Source of the DNA: Streptococcus cristatus
GTDB taxonomy: Bacteria > Bacillota > Bacilli > Lactobacillales > Streptococcaceae
Length of the DNA stretch: 64,000 bases
Direction: 5' to 3'
Assembly: GCF_003943515.1 (NCBI RefSeq)
Contig: NZ_RJPT01000008.1
Span: 1 to 64,000 of the forward strand
Shown here: positions 36,121 to 46,317 of the stretch, in pieces
How positions within the stretch are numbered: the stretch's first letter is position 1
Layout of the letters: every line of letters starts with the position of its first letter
Position numbers and translations under genes: made by a program
Notes under the pieces: model-generated
What the model saw: the letters and a program-made list of their open reading frames with translations, nothing else
The model's database searches: none
What the model was told of the DNA's origin: nothing

Positions 36121-36476
36121 ATTATCTATAACCTAGTTTATTTCCATCAACATACCTGTGCCTTCAAATTATTTTTTATTTATTATCCTCATTATACCAA
36201 GAATTCTCACAATTTACTATAACTCCTACTTTCTATTGACGAAAGAAATGTTATTATGCAGTTATACTGCCTCAAGATGATTGACTTTCGAAACATGCAA
36301 TTTAACGTTTAACAAATCAAGGGTGTCTCCATAGAATCAAAGTATTTCTGATACCCATTTCCTTCTATCTATAGACAGTAAAAAGCCTTGAAACAACTTA
36401 TTCAAAGGCTTTCTTAGTATTCTATTGTATCAATTACCTTATTCCGATTTCTGTTGCTACTAATTTTATGCTCATA
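36121..36476. other. Intergenic stretch between the insertion and smc
   Basis: AT-rich, with no gene seen. It holds the smc terminator at 36381-36413 and probably the left-hand junction of the inserted segment. No inverted repeats or insertion sequence were recognised at the boundary. Confidence 0.5.
36381..36413 (-). terminator. smc terminator
   Basis: On the minus strand AAAGCCTTTGAA pairs with TTTCAAGGCTTT (loop of seven) and runs into TTTTT. Confidence 0.75.
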
Positions 36477-39400
36477 CTATAAACTTTCTAAATCTTTTAA
36501 CTTGACCGACACAATCTTGGAAACTCCTGACTCCTGCATGGTCACTCCATAGATGGAATCTGCCGCAGACATGGTTCCCTTGCGGTGGGTCACAACGATA
36601 AACTGGCTTTCTTTGTCAAAGCGGTTGAGATAATCTCCAAAGCGCTTAACATTGGCCTCATCCAGAGCCGCCTCAACTTCATCCAAGATGACAAAAGGAA
36701 TGGTCTTGACGCGGATTATGGAAAAGAGAAGGGCCAAGGCTGACAGGGCTTTTTCTCCACCACTCATGAGATTGAGGGATTGGATTTTCTTGCCTGGAGG
36801 CTGAACTGAAATCTCTACTCCAGCTGTCAGCAGGTCGCCTTCTGTCAAGATGAGATCAGCTGAACCGCCGCCAAACATCTGGCTAAAGGTCAGCTTGAAA
36901 CTTTCACGAATGGCTTCAAAGGTTGTTTGGAAACGTTCCTTGACTTCGTCATTCATCTCTTCAATGGTTTCCAAGAGGAGATTTTTAGCTGAGAGGACAT
37001 CGTCCCGCTGACTATTGAGGAAATTCAGGCGGCTGCTAACTTCTTCAAACTGCTCTACTGCTTCCAGATTGACTGGTCCCAAAGCACGAATAGCCTTTTC
37101 TAAGTCTTTGACTTGAGCTTCTGCAGCTACAAGATTTTCCAAAGAACGCGCTCTTTGATCAGCCTCTTCAAAGCTGATCTGGTAATTATCCGTCAGATTG
37201 GTCAGCAGACGACGCAAGACATCTGAAAATTTCTCTTTCTCAGCCTCTGCCTTGGCCTGACGGCGAATCAGACTCTCATTTTGCTGACGGGCTTGGTCTA
37301 AATGCCCTAGAATATCCTCAGACTGCCCCTCTAAGTCGTCCAGCTCAAATTTGAGTCGGATGAGGTTCTGATCCAAGTCTGTCTTTTTCTCTTGGGCAGT
37401 CTTAAGCTGCTCTTCCAAGACAGAAATATCTACCTTCTGGCTGACTGCTTCATCCTTTTGCTCTATTAGAAGCTGCAAAGTAACAACTTCCTTGTCCAAG
37501 GCAGCCTTCTCCTCTAGCAAACGTGACAAATCATTCTTCTCAAAGCGCTGGCTAGAAGTCAGCTCTGTGCTCTTCAATTTCAGTTCAGACAAGTTAGCCG
37601 ATAGCTGATCGAAACGATCTTGAACAGCGTTTTTATTCGACTTGACTTGCTCGATTTCAGCAGTAATGGCTGTTTTTGCAGCCTCGATAGCCGACAGCCG
37701 CTCTTCCATTTTTTTCTTTTCAGCCAGGCCTGCTGTTTCAGTCTGGCTAGCCAAATCTTGTTCCTGCAGTTGCTCCAGCTGACTGAGTTCCGCAACCCGC
37801 TCTGCAATCTGTTCGTGGGCTAGCTTGACTCTTTGCTCCGTCAAGCGAGCTTGCTCACCCTCAGACTTGATGGCTTCCAAGGCTTGTTTGGCCTCTGATA
37901 GCTGAGACTGCAAACTTTCGACTTGCTGCTCCTGAACTTTCAGCTTCTGAGACTGCTGCTCCATTTCTGCGAGCAGGCTGTCCAGTTCAGGCTTGATAAA
38001 GATTGTGTTATTATTGCGATTAGCTCCTCCGGCATAAGAACCGCCTGTGCGCAGTTCCGTACCGTCCAGCGTTACGATTCTAACTTGGTAACGAACCTGA
38101 CGGGCAGCTGCACGCGCATGTTCAATGGTATCGAAGATAGCGATTGTTCCCAGCAGATTTTGGAAAATATTCTCCAAACCTGCCTCATAGGTCACCAGCT
38201 CTGAAGCCAAACCTAGGAAGCCAGGACTAGCCTCAATTCGAGATTGATTTTGCTCAGGAAGTTGACGAGCCTTGATGGTCGTCAGAGGCAGGAAAGTAGC
38301 CCGACCAGCCCGATTTTTCTTGAGAAAATCGATGGCTCTGGTCGCTGCTCCCTCGTCCTCAACGATGATATGCTGGCTGCTTGCCCCCAGCGCAATTTCT
38401 AAAGCAGTCTGGTACTGAGAATCGAAGCTTAATTTCTCGCTGACTGCCCCGACAATACCACCCAGACGATCAGCCTCCTGCAGGACGCTTTTCACTCCTG
38501 CATAAAAATTACTGTGATTTTTAAGGATAGCTTCTAAACTGGCTGCACGGGCTTTTTTATTTTTCAAATCATCCAGCAGGGCAAACATGCTGGTTTGCTC
38601 ATTTTGATAAGCAGTCGCCAACTTCTCGACCTGCCCCTGCTGCTCCTGATACTGATCTAGCAAGGCTCTGAGGGCAGTCTGAGCTTCTTCTAATTCCGCC
38701 TGTCGAGCCGCTTCTTCTGCCCGACCAGCTTTTAAATCAGCCTGCAGTTTGCTAAACTCTGCCTGTTTGCTGGCTGCTTGACTCCGCTCATTCTCCAGAC
38801 GATTTTCTAGCGAGGTCAAGTCGTTGGACAAATCCGCTTCTTCTTGCATGAGCTTGACGTAACGATCCCGCAGATTTTCAATCAACTGGTCTGGGTCATC
38901 TGAAAAGTCCGCCAACTCTGCTTCCAACTGGCTCATGGCCTCTTGATTTTCTGTCAACTGGACTGCTAAATCAGCTAGATGAGCTTCCTTGGAGGAAATA
39001 TCAGCTGTCAGCTGCTGGCTCTTTTCTCTCAACCCAGCCAAACGTTCTTCATTTTCTAAACGGCTGCTGGCCGCCTGACTAGATTCCAACTTAGCTAGGT
39101 CTATCTGGCGTTCCAAATCACTGATCAAACGCGTCAGCTCCAAAAGACTGGCCTGATCATCAGACAGTTTTTGATTCACTTCCTGGCGTTTGACCTTAAT
39201 CTCTTGGTTTTCACGCTCCAATTCGTCCCGTTTCGTATAATAAGCTGCTAGCTCCTGCTTGATACTCTCCAGATCAGCCTCTGCCGCCGTCAAATCACTT
39301 TTATTCGCCTTAATTTGAGCCACCAAGACATCTAGATAAAGTTCCTGACGCTCTTGATCCAGTTCTAAAAAGCGCTTGGCTGTCTCAGCCTGCTTTTCCA

Positions 39401-40013
39401 GTGGCTTGACTTGACTATCCAGCTCGTAGATAATGTCTTCCAAGCGATCCAGATTGTCTTGAGTCTGCGCTAGCTTGCTCTCTGTTTCCTTGCGGCGGGT
39501 CTTGTATTTGAGCACTCCGGCAGCTTCTTCAAAGATAGCCCGACGCTCCTCCGGTTTGCTGTTAAAGATTTCCTCTACCTTCCCTTGGGAAATGATGGAG
39601 AAAGAATCCCGTCCTAGCCCTGTATCCATGAAAAGGTCATGAACATCGCGGAGACGGACCTTTTTACCATCAATCTTGTACTCGCTATCACCACTGCGAT
39701 AGATATGGCGCTCGACGCGGATTTCCTTGCCTGCTTGCTTGATAAACTGGTCCTGATTATCCAAAACCACAATGACCGAAGCATAGTTAAGGGGCTTGCG
39801 GTTCTCCGTCCCTGCAAAGATGACATCGGGCATCTTGCCGCCCCGCAGACTCTTGACGCTCGACTCACCCAGAGCCCAGCGCAGGCTCTCTGTAATATTG
39901 GACTTGCCTGAGCCATTGGGACCAACAACTGCAGTCACCCCTTGGTCAAAAACCACCTTTGTCTTATCTGCAAATGACTTGAAGCCCTGAATTTCAATTT
40001 CCTTTAAAAACAT
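36477..40013 (-). CDS. smc: Chromosome partition protein SMC
   Basis: A 1178-residue condensin ATPase that organises the chromosome with ScpA/ScpB. The N-terminal Walker A is GPNGSGKSN (about 32-40). Two long coiled coils (about 165-500 and 670-1000) flank the hinge around 510-660 (GIVGAVSEKL, GGSYAGG). The C-terminal head carries LMSGGEKALSALALLF and Walker B VILDEVEAALDE. It overlaps the rnc stop as TAATG. In many streptococci it is followed by the two HAD genes and ftsY. Confidence 0.97.
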   Translation of the reverse strand: MFLKEIEIQGFKSFADKTKVVFDQGVTAVVGPNGSGKSNITESLRWALGESSVKSLRGGKMPDVIFAGTENRKPLNYASVIVVLDNQDQFIKQAGKEIRVERHIYRSGDSEYKIDGKKVRLRDVHDLFMDTGLGRDSFSIISQGKVEEIFNSKPEERRAIFEEAAGVLKYKTRRKETESKLAQTQDNLDRLEDIIYELDSQVKPLEKQAETAKRFLELDQERQELYLDVLVAQIKANKSDLTAAEADLESIKQELAAYYTKRDELERENQEIKVKRQEVNQKLSDDQASLLELTRLISDLERQIDLAKLESSQAASSRLENEERLAGLREKSQQLTADISSKEAHLADLAVQLTENQEAMSQLEAELADFSDDPDQLIENLRDRYVKLMQEEADLSNDLTSLENRLENERSQAASKQAEFSKLQADLKAGRAEEAARQAELEEAQTALRALLDQYQEQQGQVEKLATAYQNEQTSMFALLDDLKNKKARAASLEAILKNHSNFYAGVKSVLQEADRLGGIVGAVSEKLSFDSQYQTALEIALGASSQHIIVEDEGAATRAIDFLKKNRAGRATFLPLTTIKARQLPEQNQSRIEASPGFLGLASELVTYEAGLENIFQNLLGTIAIFDTIEHARAAARQVRYQVRIVTLDGTELRTGGSYAGGANRNNNTIFIKPELDSLLAEMEQQSQKLKVQEQQVESLQSQLSEAKQALEAIKSEGEQARLTEQRVKLAHEQIAERVAELSQLEQLQEQDLASQTETAGLAEKKKMEERLSAIEAAKTAITAEIEQVKSNKNAVQDRFDQLSANLSELKLKSTELTSSQRFEKNDLSRLLEEKAALDKEVVTLQLLIEQKDEAVSQKVDISVLEEQLKTAQEKKTDLDQNLIRLKFELDDLEGQSEDILGHLDQARQQNESLIRRQAKAEAEKEKFSDVLRRLLTNLTDNYQISFEEADQRARSLENLVAAEAQVKDLEKAIRALGPVNLEAVEQFEEVSSRLNFLNSQRDDVLSAKNLLLETIEEMNDEVKERFQTTFEAIRESFKLTFSQMFGGGSADLILTEGDLLTAGVEISVQPPGKKIQSLNLMSGGEKALSALALLFSIIRVKTIPFVILDEVEAALDEANVKRFGDYLNRFDKESQFIVVTHRKGTMSAADSIYGVTMQESGVSKIVSVKLKDLESL

Positions 40014-40702
40014 TAGTGACTTTCCTTTTCAAATGCATCCTTGGCAGCTTCCTGCTCAGCCAGTTTCTTAGAACGGCCTTGTCCCTGACCCGCTTTTTGA
40101 CCATTGATCAACACAGCCACAGCAAAGTTCTTAGCATGAGCTGGCCCCGTCTCATCTGTAACCTGATAGATAATCTCCACATCGCCATTAACCTGCAGAA
40201 GTTCCTGCAACTTGGTCTTATAGTCAGTCACCTGCTCAAAGTCTCCCGCTTCCACCTTGGGAATCATGACTTGATAAATAAAGTCCTTGACAGTCTCCAC
40301 ATCCTTATCCAAAAGAAGGGCACCCAAAAAGGCCTCAAATAAGTCACCCAGAATGGTATCGCGATTACGACCTCCTGACTTTTCCTCACCGCGACCTAGC
40401 TTGATAAACTGATCAAACTGACAGTCCCGCGCAAAGCCAGCCAAACTCTCCTCCCGAACAATCATGGAGCGTAGTTTTGACAAGTCTCCTTCTGGTTTTT
40501 TGGGGTATTTTTTATATAAATACTCAGAAATAATCAGCTGCAGAACAGCGTCTCCTAAAAATTCCAGGCGTTCATTGTGTGAAATTTTTAAGAGGCGGTG
40601 CTCATTGGCATAGCTGGTGTGAGTAAAAGCGGTCTCTAGCAGACTACTGTCTTCAAACACCAGTCCAAACTGCTCCAGCAGTGAATCTTTTAATTGTTCC
40701 AT
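40013..40702 (-). CDS. rnc: Ribonuclease III
   Basis: A 229-residue double-strand-specific endoribonuclease. The catalytic signature is [12 protein letters not shown] near residue 45, with the second acidic site in [14 protein letters not shown]. The C-terminal double-stranded RNA-binding domain (about 155-225) ends [18 protein letters not shown]. It processes rRNA and structured mRNAs. It is translationally coupled to smc through a shared base. Confidence 0.97.
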   Translation of the reverse strand: MEQLKDSLLEQFGLVFEDSSLLETAFTHTSYANEHRLLKISHNERLEFLGDAVLQLIISEYLYKKYPKKPEGDLSKLRSMIVREESLAGFARDCQFDQFIKLGRGEEKSGGRNRDTILGDLFEAFLGALLLDKDVETVKDFIYQVMIPKVEAGDFEQVTDYKTKLQELLQVNGDVEIIYQVTDETGPAHAKNFAVAVLINGQKAGQGQGRSKKLAEQEAAKDAFEKESH

Positions 40703-40789
40703 AGTTTCTTTTTCATGCTAGGCCAAGGCAGAGCATGAGTCCAATCCATCCTTTCTAAAATGATGTTCTTTGTGAACTATCTACCATTA

Positions 40790-40820
40790 TACCAAAAAAC
40801 AAGTGCCAACGCACTTGTTT
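40790..40820 (-). terminator. Terminator of the DUF454 gene
   Basis: AAACAAGTGC (40797-40806) with its complement (40811-40820), loop CAAC. T residues follow on the minus strand. Confidence 0.8.
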
Positions 40821-40850
40821 ACTTGTCTTCTTAGCCTAATTCCCAGCCTA

Positions 40851-41207
40851 TTACTTATCTGGGATGACCTTGAAAAGGTAATAAGTAATAAAGATTGTCA
40901 GGGCGAACAAGAAAATTTTCACCCAAATTATTGGAGCTAACGCAATAGAAATTCCCATCAAGATATAGATGGATACGATAATCTTTTTCTTGCGCTCTTT
41001 TGCAATCGAGCCAGTCTCCCGAAAATCTGCGACATAGATTTGATACATTTTGGTGTGATAAAGCCAATTCTCAATCCGCTTGGAGCTACGTGAAAAGCAA
41101 GCTATAGACAAAAGCAAAAATGGGGCCGTCGGCAAGATAGGCAAAAACATTCCTATCACTCCTAAGGCCAAAGATAGGCAGGCAATCACAAAATAAATCA
41201 GGCGCAT
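40851..41207 (-). CDS. YbaN family membrane protein (DUF454)
   Basis: A 118-residue inner-membrane protein with two helices at the N-terminus and two at the C-terminus. GVIGMFLPILPTAPFLLLS and CFSRSSKRIENWL are the DUF454/YbaN signature. Function unknown. GAGGGAAC precedes the ATG. It stands alone between rnc and a folded intergenic repeat. Confidence 0.88.
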   Translation of the reverse strand: MRLIYFVIACLSLALGVIGMFLPILPTAPFLLLSIACFSRSSKRIENWLYHTKMYQIYVADFRETGSIAKERKKKIIVSIYILMGISIALAPIIWVKIFLFALTIFITYYLFKVIPDK

Positions 41208-41342
41208 TTAGTTCCCTCACATACATTTTCATAGTCGTTCGTCATTTTCGTTCTTTTTCGTCCTTTCTAGTATAAAAAACAGGCTAAAAAACATAGAACT
41301 AGTTTCCCATAAAAAGCAATCCTTGTCAATCCTAAAAAGAGA

Positions 41343-41514
41343 GTGGGACAGAAATCGGTAATTCGTTAGAATTCGATTTCGTCGTCCCACCTCCGCACAG
41401 TTGAGTAGGGCTGTAAAAGCTGATGAAATCAGCGTAATAGAGCTCACTCAACCACTGCGTCCTGCTCGACAATCCAAAGACAATTGAGAGGCTAGGACTT
41501 TTGTCCCAGCCTCT
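41343..41514. repeat. Three-arm folded intergenic repeat element
   Basis: A non-coding element with three stem-loops. Arm 1 (41343-41390) has nested stems GTGGGAC, GAAATCG and AATTC, 19 bp in all. Arm 2 (41394-41459) has CGCA, GTTGAGT and an inner GCTGAT-gaa-ATCAGC. Arm 3 (41487-41514) is a 12-bp stem around TTTT with one mismatch. From memory, similar GAGTGGGACAGAAATCG-type sequences are dispersed in mitis-group genomes. A copy of arm 3's GTCCCAGCCTC half lies at 56099-56109. Confidence 0.7.
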
Positions 41515-41531
41515 TTCTGAGCGACTGACGA

Positions 41532-42332
41532 TTAGATAGTTACCAAAGGCGTTGCAGTATCAGGAGAAGTATCAAAGACTTGGAAATCATGACCCACTGG
41601 CAAGTCAGCTTGAGCCAGTTGGTTGACCATGGTCATATGAGCCAGCTCCTTGATATTATTTTCCTTGCTCAGATGCCCCAGATAGATGCGCTTAGTACGA
41701 TTGCCAAGGGTACGAATCATAGTTTCCGCACCGTCTTCGTTGGATAAATGCCCCAAGTCAGACAAGATGCGCTGCTTCAGACTCCACGGATAAGCACCGC
41801 TTCGGAGAATCTCGATATCATGATTACTCTCAATCAAATAAGCATCTGCATTCTCAATCACTCCTGCCATGCGGTCACTGACATAGCCCGTATCCGTCAG
41901 CATGACAAAGCTCTTTCCATCCTTCATAAAGCGATAAAACTGGGGAGCAGCTGCATCGTGGCTCACTCCAAAACTTTCGATATCGAGGTCACCGAAGGTC
42001 TTCATCTTACCCATTTCAAAGATATGCTTCTGACTGGCATCCAGCTTGCCCAAGTCATTTTCCATCGCTCGCCAGGTTGCTTCGTTGGCATAAATATCTA
42101 GATTGTACTTACGCGCCAAAACCCCTACACCATGGATGTGATCCTTGTGCTCATGGGTGACCAAAATAGCATCTAAGTCCTCTGGTTTGCGGTCAATTTC
42201 ACTCAAAAGGCTCGTAATTTTTTTCCCTGATAGACCAGCATCGACAAGTAGGCGTTTTTGGTCTGTTTCCAGATAAAAGCAATTGCCACTTGAGCCTGAT
42301 GCTAGAATACTATATTGAAATCCCTTAGTCAT
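41532..42332 (-). CDS. vicX: VicX (WalJ/YycJ) metallo-beta-lactamase-fold protein
   Basis: A 266-residue metallo-beta-lactamase-fold hydrolase. SILASGSSGNCFYLE, the metal-binding THEHKDHIHG, VSHDA and the LGHLSKEN block are present. It is the third gene of the streptococcal vicRKX operon and influences the VicRK pathway and genome integrity. The exact substrate is unsettled. ATG 42332 lies within the vicK stop region (eight-base overlap). A GTG two codons earlier is less likely. Confidence 0.94.
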   Translation of the reverse strand: MTKGFQYSILASGSSGNCFYLETDQKRLLVDAGLSGKKITSLLSEIDRKPEDLDAILVTHEHKDHIHGVGVLARKYNLDIYANEATWRAMENDLGKLDASQKHIFEMGKMKTFGDLDIESFGVSHDAAAPQFYRFMKDGKSFVMLTDTGYVSDRMAGVIENADAYLIESNHDIEILRSGAYPWSLKQRILSDLGHLSNEDGAETMIRTLGNRTKRIYLGHLSKENNIKELAHMTMVNQLAQADLPVGHDFQVFDTSPDTATPLVTI

Positions 42333-43689
42333 GTTCACTTTCTACATTCTCTTCATTTTCCCAGTCATCTACACGGACAGCATCGTTATCATATGGAAGA
42401 ACAATGGTAAAGGTAGAGCCTTTGCCATATTCACTCTTGGCCCAGATAAAGCCATGATGCTGCTTGATAATTTCTTTAGCGATAGCCAGACCCAAGCCCG
42501 TTCCTCCCTGGGCTCGACTGCGGGCCTTATCCACCCGATAGAAACGATCAAAAATCTTTGGCAGGTCCTGTTTGGGAATACCCAGACCTTCATCGGAAAT
42601 CGAGAGAATCAGCTGAACATCTGTTGTCCTCACAGAAACCGTAATCGTCCCACCATCAGGTGAATACTTGATGGCATTGTTCATGATATTATCAATAACC
42701 TGAGTCATCTTATCCGTATCAATCTCTACCCAAATCGGCGTAATTGAATAATCCCTGATAATCTCATATTTTTTGGTCTCATCCTGATTTTTTATCTTAT
42801 CAAAACGGTTGAGGATATAGGTGATAAAGGCTGTAAAATTAGTCAGCTCGACATCCAGATGGCTGGTATCATTATCAATCCGCGACAGGCTGAGCAAGTC
42901 CGTCACCATCCGCATCATCCGATTGGTCTCGGTCAGCGAGACCTTGACAAAGTCTGGTGCAACAGGCTCTGACAGGGCTCCATCATCCAAGGCTTCCAGA
43001 TAAGATTTTACACTGGTCAGAGGCGTCCGCAATTCATGGCTAACATTGGAAACGAAAAGTCGGCGCTCCCGCTCTTCCTTGTCCTGCTCCGTCGTATCAT
43101 GCAACACTGCTACCAGACCAGATATAAAACCTGACTCCCGTCTAATCAAGGCAAACCGAACCCGCAGGCTTACGTATTCGCCGTTTTCGTCTTGAGAATC
43201 AATGGTCAATTCTGGAACATTGGTAATCAATTCGCGCAAATCGTACTCATCAGCAATATCCAGCAAATCCAAAATACTAGTATTAAGCACATCATCACGT
43301 TTGACACCCAATTGCTTGGTTGCCATGTCATTGATGGTAATAATCTGCCCTCGACGATTGGTCGCAAGCACACCATCCGTCATATAAGACAAGATGCTGG
43401 ATAGACGCTTGGTCTCTTGCTCCAAATTTTCATGCGTCAGGCGAATCACTTCAGAAAGATCATTGATGGAATTGGTCATGTCCGTGATTTCAGGACTGCC
43501 CTGCATATCTAAAACTTCTGAATAATCTCCTGCGATCAATCCCTTGATCTTTTGATTTAACTGCACCAGCTTTTGAGTATCTCGTCGATTTTCCAGAAGT
43601 AAAAGAGCTACAACGATAATAAAACCGACAACGATCAGTGAAAAGACAAAGTCAGGAGAAAGAACAAATTCTTTTAGCGTTTCAATCAT
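42325..43689 (-). CDS. vicK: Sensor histidine kinase VicK (WalK)
   Basis: A 454-residue kinase controlling wall metabolism with VicR. There is one membrane helix at residues ~14-33, the streptococcal form without the extracellular loop of Bacillus WalK. It is followed by HAMP (~35-88), a PAS domain (~92-200), HisKA with His218 in VSHELRTPL, and HATPase motifs [18 protein letters not shown] and [13 protein letters not shown]. The start overlaps the vicR stop and the end overlaps vicX. Confidence 0.96.
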   Translation of the reverse strand: MIETLKEFVLSPDFVFSLIVVGFIIVVALLLLENRRDTQKLVQLNQKIKGLIAGDYSEVLDMQGSPEITDMTNSINDLSEVIRLTHENLEQETKRLSSILSYMTDGVLATNRRGQIITINDMATKQLGVKRDDVLNTSILDLLDIADEYDLRELITNVPELTIDSQDENGEYVSLRVRFALIRRESGFISGLVAVLHDTTEQDKEERERRLFVSNVSHELRTPLTSVKSYLEALDDGALSEPVAPDFVKVSLTETNRMMRMVTDLLSLSRIDNDTSHLDVELTNFTAFITYILNRFDKIKNQDETKKYEIIRDYSITPIWVEIDTDKMTQVIDNIMNNAIKYSPDGGTITVSVRTTDVQLILSISDEGLGIPKQDLPKIFDRFYRVDKARSRAQGGTGLGLAIAKEIIKQHHGFIWAKSEYGKGSTFTIVLPYDNDAVRVDDWENEENVESEHD

Positions 43690-44383
43690 TATTTCTTATG
43701 TAATAACCGACACCGCGGCGAGTCAGGATATACTCCGGACGGCTTGGAGTATCTTCGATTTTTTCGCGCAGACGACGAATGGTCACATCGACTGTCCGCA
43801 CATCTCCAAAGTAATCATAGCCCCAGACGGTTTCCAGCAAGTGCTCACGCGTCATAACCTGACCAACATGAGTAGCCAAATGGTGCAAGAGTTCAAATTC
43901 ACGATGGGTTAATTCCAATTCTTTCCCATGTTTTTTCACCACAAAAGCATCTGGAAGAATCTGCAAATCCCCAATAAACAGTTCCTTTGGACTGCTCTCG
44001 TCTACATGACTATCTGGGATTAGTTCAGAACGGCGCAACAAGGCCTTGACCCGAGCCAGTAATTCACGATTTGAAAAGGGCTTGGTCACATAGTCATCGG
44101 CACCGATCTCCAGACCGATTACCTTATCAAATTCGCTATCTTTGGCCGAAAGTACAATAATCGGCACATTGCTGGTCTTGCGGATGGTCCGAGCAACATC
44201 CAGTCCATCCACTTCTGGCAACATCAAATCCAGAATCAAGATATCCGGCTGCTCTGCTTCAAACATTTCTAGAGCTTCCTTACCATCAAAGGCTGTCAAT
44301 ACTTCATAGCCTTCCTTAGCCATGTTAAACTTTATAATGTCCGAGATTGGCTTCTCGTCATCTACAACTAATATTTTTTTCAT
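43682..44383 (-). CDS. vicR: Response regulator VicR (WalR)
   Basis: A 233-residue OmpR-family regulator, essential in many streptococci. The receiver domain has Asp8-9 acidic residues, phosphoacceptor Asp52 ([11 protein letters not shown]) and Lys in VLSAKD. The DNA-binding winged helix (~130-230) contains [18 protein letters not shown] and [13 protein letters not shown]. It controls peptidoglycan hydrolase and wall genes. It has an extended -10 TGATATAAT at 44463-44471 on the minus strand and is divergent from pepQ. Confidence 0.97.
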   Translation of the reverse strand: MKKILVVDDEKPISDIIKFNMAKEGYEVLTAFDGKEALEMFEAEQPDILILDLMLPEVDGLDVARTIRKTSNVPIIVLSAKDSEFDKVIGLEIGADDYVTKPFSNRELLARVKALLRRSELIPDSHVDESSPKELFIGDLQILPDAFVVKKHGKELELTHREFELLHHLATHVGQVMTREHLLETVWGYDYFGDVRTVDVTIRRLREKIEDTPSRPEYILTRRGVGYYIRNND

Positions 44384-44462
44384 TTTTTACCTTCATATCT
44401 ATACAATTTTTAAGCTTAGACATCTATTGTTTTTGTACTTGTCCTACTGCTCCATAAGCACT

Positions 44463-44471
44463 ATTATATCA
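44463..44471 (-). promoter_or_regulatory. vicRKX promoter (extended -10)
   Basis: Minus strand TGATATAAT, TATAAT at 44463-44468, about 80 bases before vicR. The -35 is weak. Confidence 0.5.
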
Positions 44472-44641
44472 AATTTTCCTTAAAAAATACTATTTTCACA
44501 CACTATATTCCAACATTCTTGTAAAAATTTCACCCTATCTTTCTCTCAAAAATTTCAGCCAAGGATGAGGAATCCTCGCTAAAATCCTTGATTTTTTTCA
44601 CTTTTTCTGCAAAAATAGAGGCATAGAAAGAAGGTTGAACT

Positions 44642-45724
44642 ATGACAAAAATCAATCAAATCATCACTTATCTTGAAAATGAAAAACAGGATGTAGCTGT
44701 AATCTCTGATCCTGTAACCATTCATTACCTAACAGGCTTTTACAGCGATCCACATGAACGCCAGATGTTCCTATTCGTCTACACTGACCATGAGCCACTT
44801 CTTTTCGTACCAGCACTGGAGGTTGAGCGTGCTTCCTCTACCGTAGATTTTCAGGTTGTGGGCTATGTCGATTCTGAAAACCCTTGGGAAAAGATCAAGG
44901 CTTCCCTACCATCTCAAACCTTCAAGCAAGTAGCGGTCGAGTTTGACAATCTGATTTTAACCAAGTACCACGGCCTGCGTACCGTTTTTGATGGGGCTGA
45001 ATTTGTCAATTTGACTTCTTACATCAACCGCTTGCGCTTGATCAAGTCAGCCGATGAAATCCAGAAAATGCTGGTAGCTGGCCAATACGCTGACAAGGCT
45101 GTCAATATCGGTTTTGACAATATTTCACTAGAAAATACTGAAACAGACATCATCGCTCAAATCGACTTCGCCATCAAGCGAGAAGGCTACGAAATGAGCT
45201 TTGAAACTATGGTTCTGACAGGCAATAACGCAGCCAATCCGCACGGCATTCCCGGAGCCAATAAAATCGAAAACAATGCCCTTCTTCTCTTTGACCTTGG
45301 CTGCATGGTCAATGGCTATGCCAGCGATATGACACGGACCGTTGCTGTCGGCCAGCCGGACCAGTTCAAAAAAGATATCTACTATCTGACATTGGAAGCC
45401 CAACAAGCTGCACTTGATTTTATCAAACCAGGCGTCACAGCTCATGAAGTAGACCGCGCAGCTCGTGAGGTCATCGAAAAAGCTGGTTATGGCGAGTATT
45501 TCAACCACCGCCTTGGACACGGTATCGGTATGGATGTCCACGAATTTCCATCTATCATGGAAGGCAACGACATGGTCATCGAGGAAGGCATGTGCTTCTC
45601 TGTCGAGCCCGGCATTTACATTCCTGGCAAGGTTGGTGTCCGCATTGAGGACTGCGGCTATGTTACAAAGAATGGCTTTGAACTTTTCACTGAGACTAGC
45701 AAGGACTTGTTGTATTTTGATTAG
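44642..45724 (+). CDS. pepQ: Xaa-Pro dipeptidase
   Basis: A 360-residue M24 metallopeptidase that cleaves proline dipeptides in the cytoplasm. An N-terminal creatinase-like domain (1-125) has HYLTGFYSDPHER. The C-terminal pita-bread fold carries the five metal ligands: DLGCMVNGYASDMT, HRLGHGIGMDVHE, EPGIYIPG and VRIEDCG. GAAGG stands upstream. It is transcribed divergently from vicR and ends at a bidirectional terminator. Confidence 0.95.
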   Translation: MTKINQIITYLENEKQDVAVISDPVTIHYLTGFYSDPHERQMFLFVYTDHEPLLFVPALEVERASSTVDFQVVGYVDSENPWEKIKASLPSQTFKQVAVEFDNLILTKYHGLRTVFDGAEFVNLTSYINRLRLIKSADEIQKMLVAGQYADKAVNIGFDNISLENTETDIIAQIDFAIKREGYEMSFETMVLTGNNAANPHGIPGANKIENNALLLFDLGCMVNGYASDMTRTVAVGQPDQFKKDIYYLTLEAQQAALDFIKPGVTAHEVDRAAREVIEKAGYGEYFNHRLGHGIGMDVHEFPSIMEGNDMVIEEGMCFSVEPGIYIPGKVGVRIEDCGYVTKNGFELFTETSKDLLYFD

Positions 45725-45730
45725 AATAAC

Positions 45731-45756
45731 AGAAAAGCACCGTTCGGTGCTTTTTT
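45731..45756 (+). terminator. Bidirectional terminator of pepQ and ogt
   Basis: AAAAGCACCG-TT-CGGTGC followed by TTTTTT on the plus strand, and by TTTTCTG on the minus strand. It lies between convergent genes. Confidence 0.85.
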
Positions 45757-45775
45757 AGCTTATCGATAGTTTTAT

Positions 45776-46282
45776 TTATCCTGTTGTCTTCTCCCCAGCC
45801 TCCAACTCCAGTAGAAAGGCTTTTTTATCAAGGCCGCCGGCATAGCCGGTCAACTTGCCATCGCTTCCGACAATCCTATGACAGGGAATCAGAAGGGAAA
45901 TGGGATTATGACCGATGGCACCACCGACTGCTCTAGCAGAGCCAATCTTACCGTACTCAGCTTGTAATTCTCGTAGAATATCTGAATAGGTAGCCGTTTG
46001 TCCATAGGGAATCTTCTGCAGCACTGTCAGAACCTTGCTTCTAAACTCAGTAACTTGGGGTGCCAATGGAATTTCATCAGTTGCAGGATTTTCTCCCTTA
46101 AAATAAGCGTCCAACCAATCAGAGACGCGTCGGCTGACTTCTGTCTCTCCCTGTTGCGCTTGCTCCAGATCATAGCCTGCCCCAAAATATTTCTGATTCT
46201 CCAGCCAAAGTCCCAACAAGGCATTTGCGTCTGTCAAGATAAGAATCCGGCCAATCGGTGATGCATAATAAGTCTTGTACAT
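45776..46282 (-). CDS. ogt: Methylated-DNA-protein cysteine methyltransferase
   Basis: A 168-residue suicide repair protein that removes methyl groups from O6-methylguanine. The active site is LIPCHRIVGSDGKLTGYAGG, with IPYGQTATYSDI and the ARAVGGAIGHNP helix of the DNA-binding part. The start is placed at ATG 46282 (MYKTYYASPIG), which gives the usual length. A TTG 18 codons earlier would overlap the upstream gene, and a TATAAT lies between the two. The purine-rich AAAGAAAG upstream is a weak ribosome site. Confidence 0.9.
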   Translation of the reverse strand: MYKTYYASPIGRILILTDANALLGLWLENQKYFGAGYDLEQAQQGETEVSRRVSDWLDAYFKGENPATDEIPLAPQVTEFRSKVLTVLQKIPYGQTATYSDILRELQAEYGKIGSARAVGGAIGHNPISLLIPCHRIVGSDGKLTGYAGGLDKKAFLLELEAGEKTTG

Positions 46283-46317
46283 ATTTTTTCTTTCTTTTAG
46301 CTTTTTGATATGCCTTA

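Noticed and set aside
41229-41447. 72-codon minus-strand frame
   Set aside because: It lies on the folded repeat element, has no ribosome site and follows the stem sequences.
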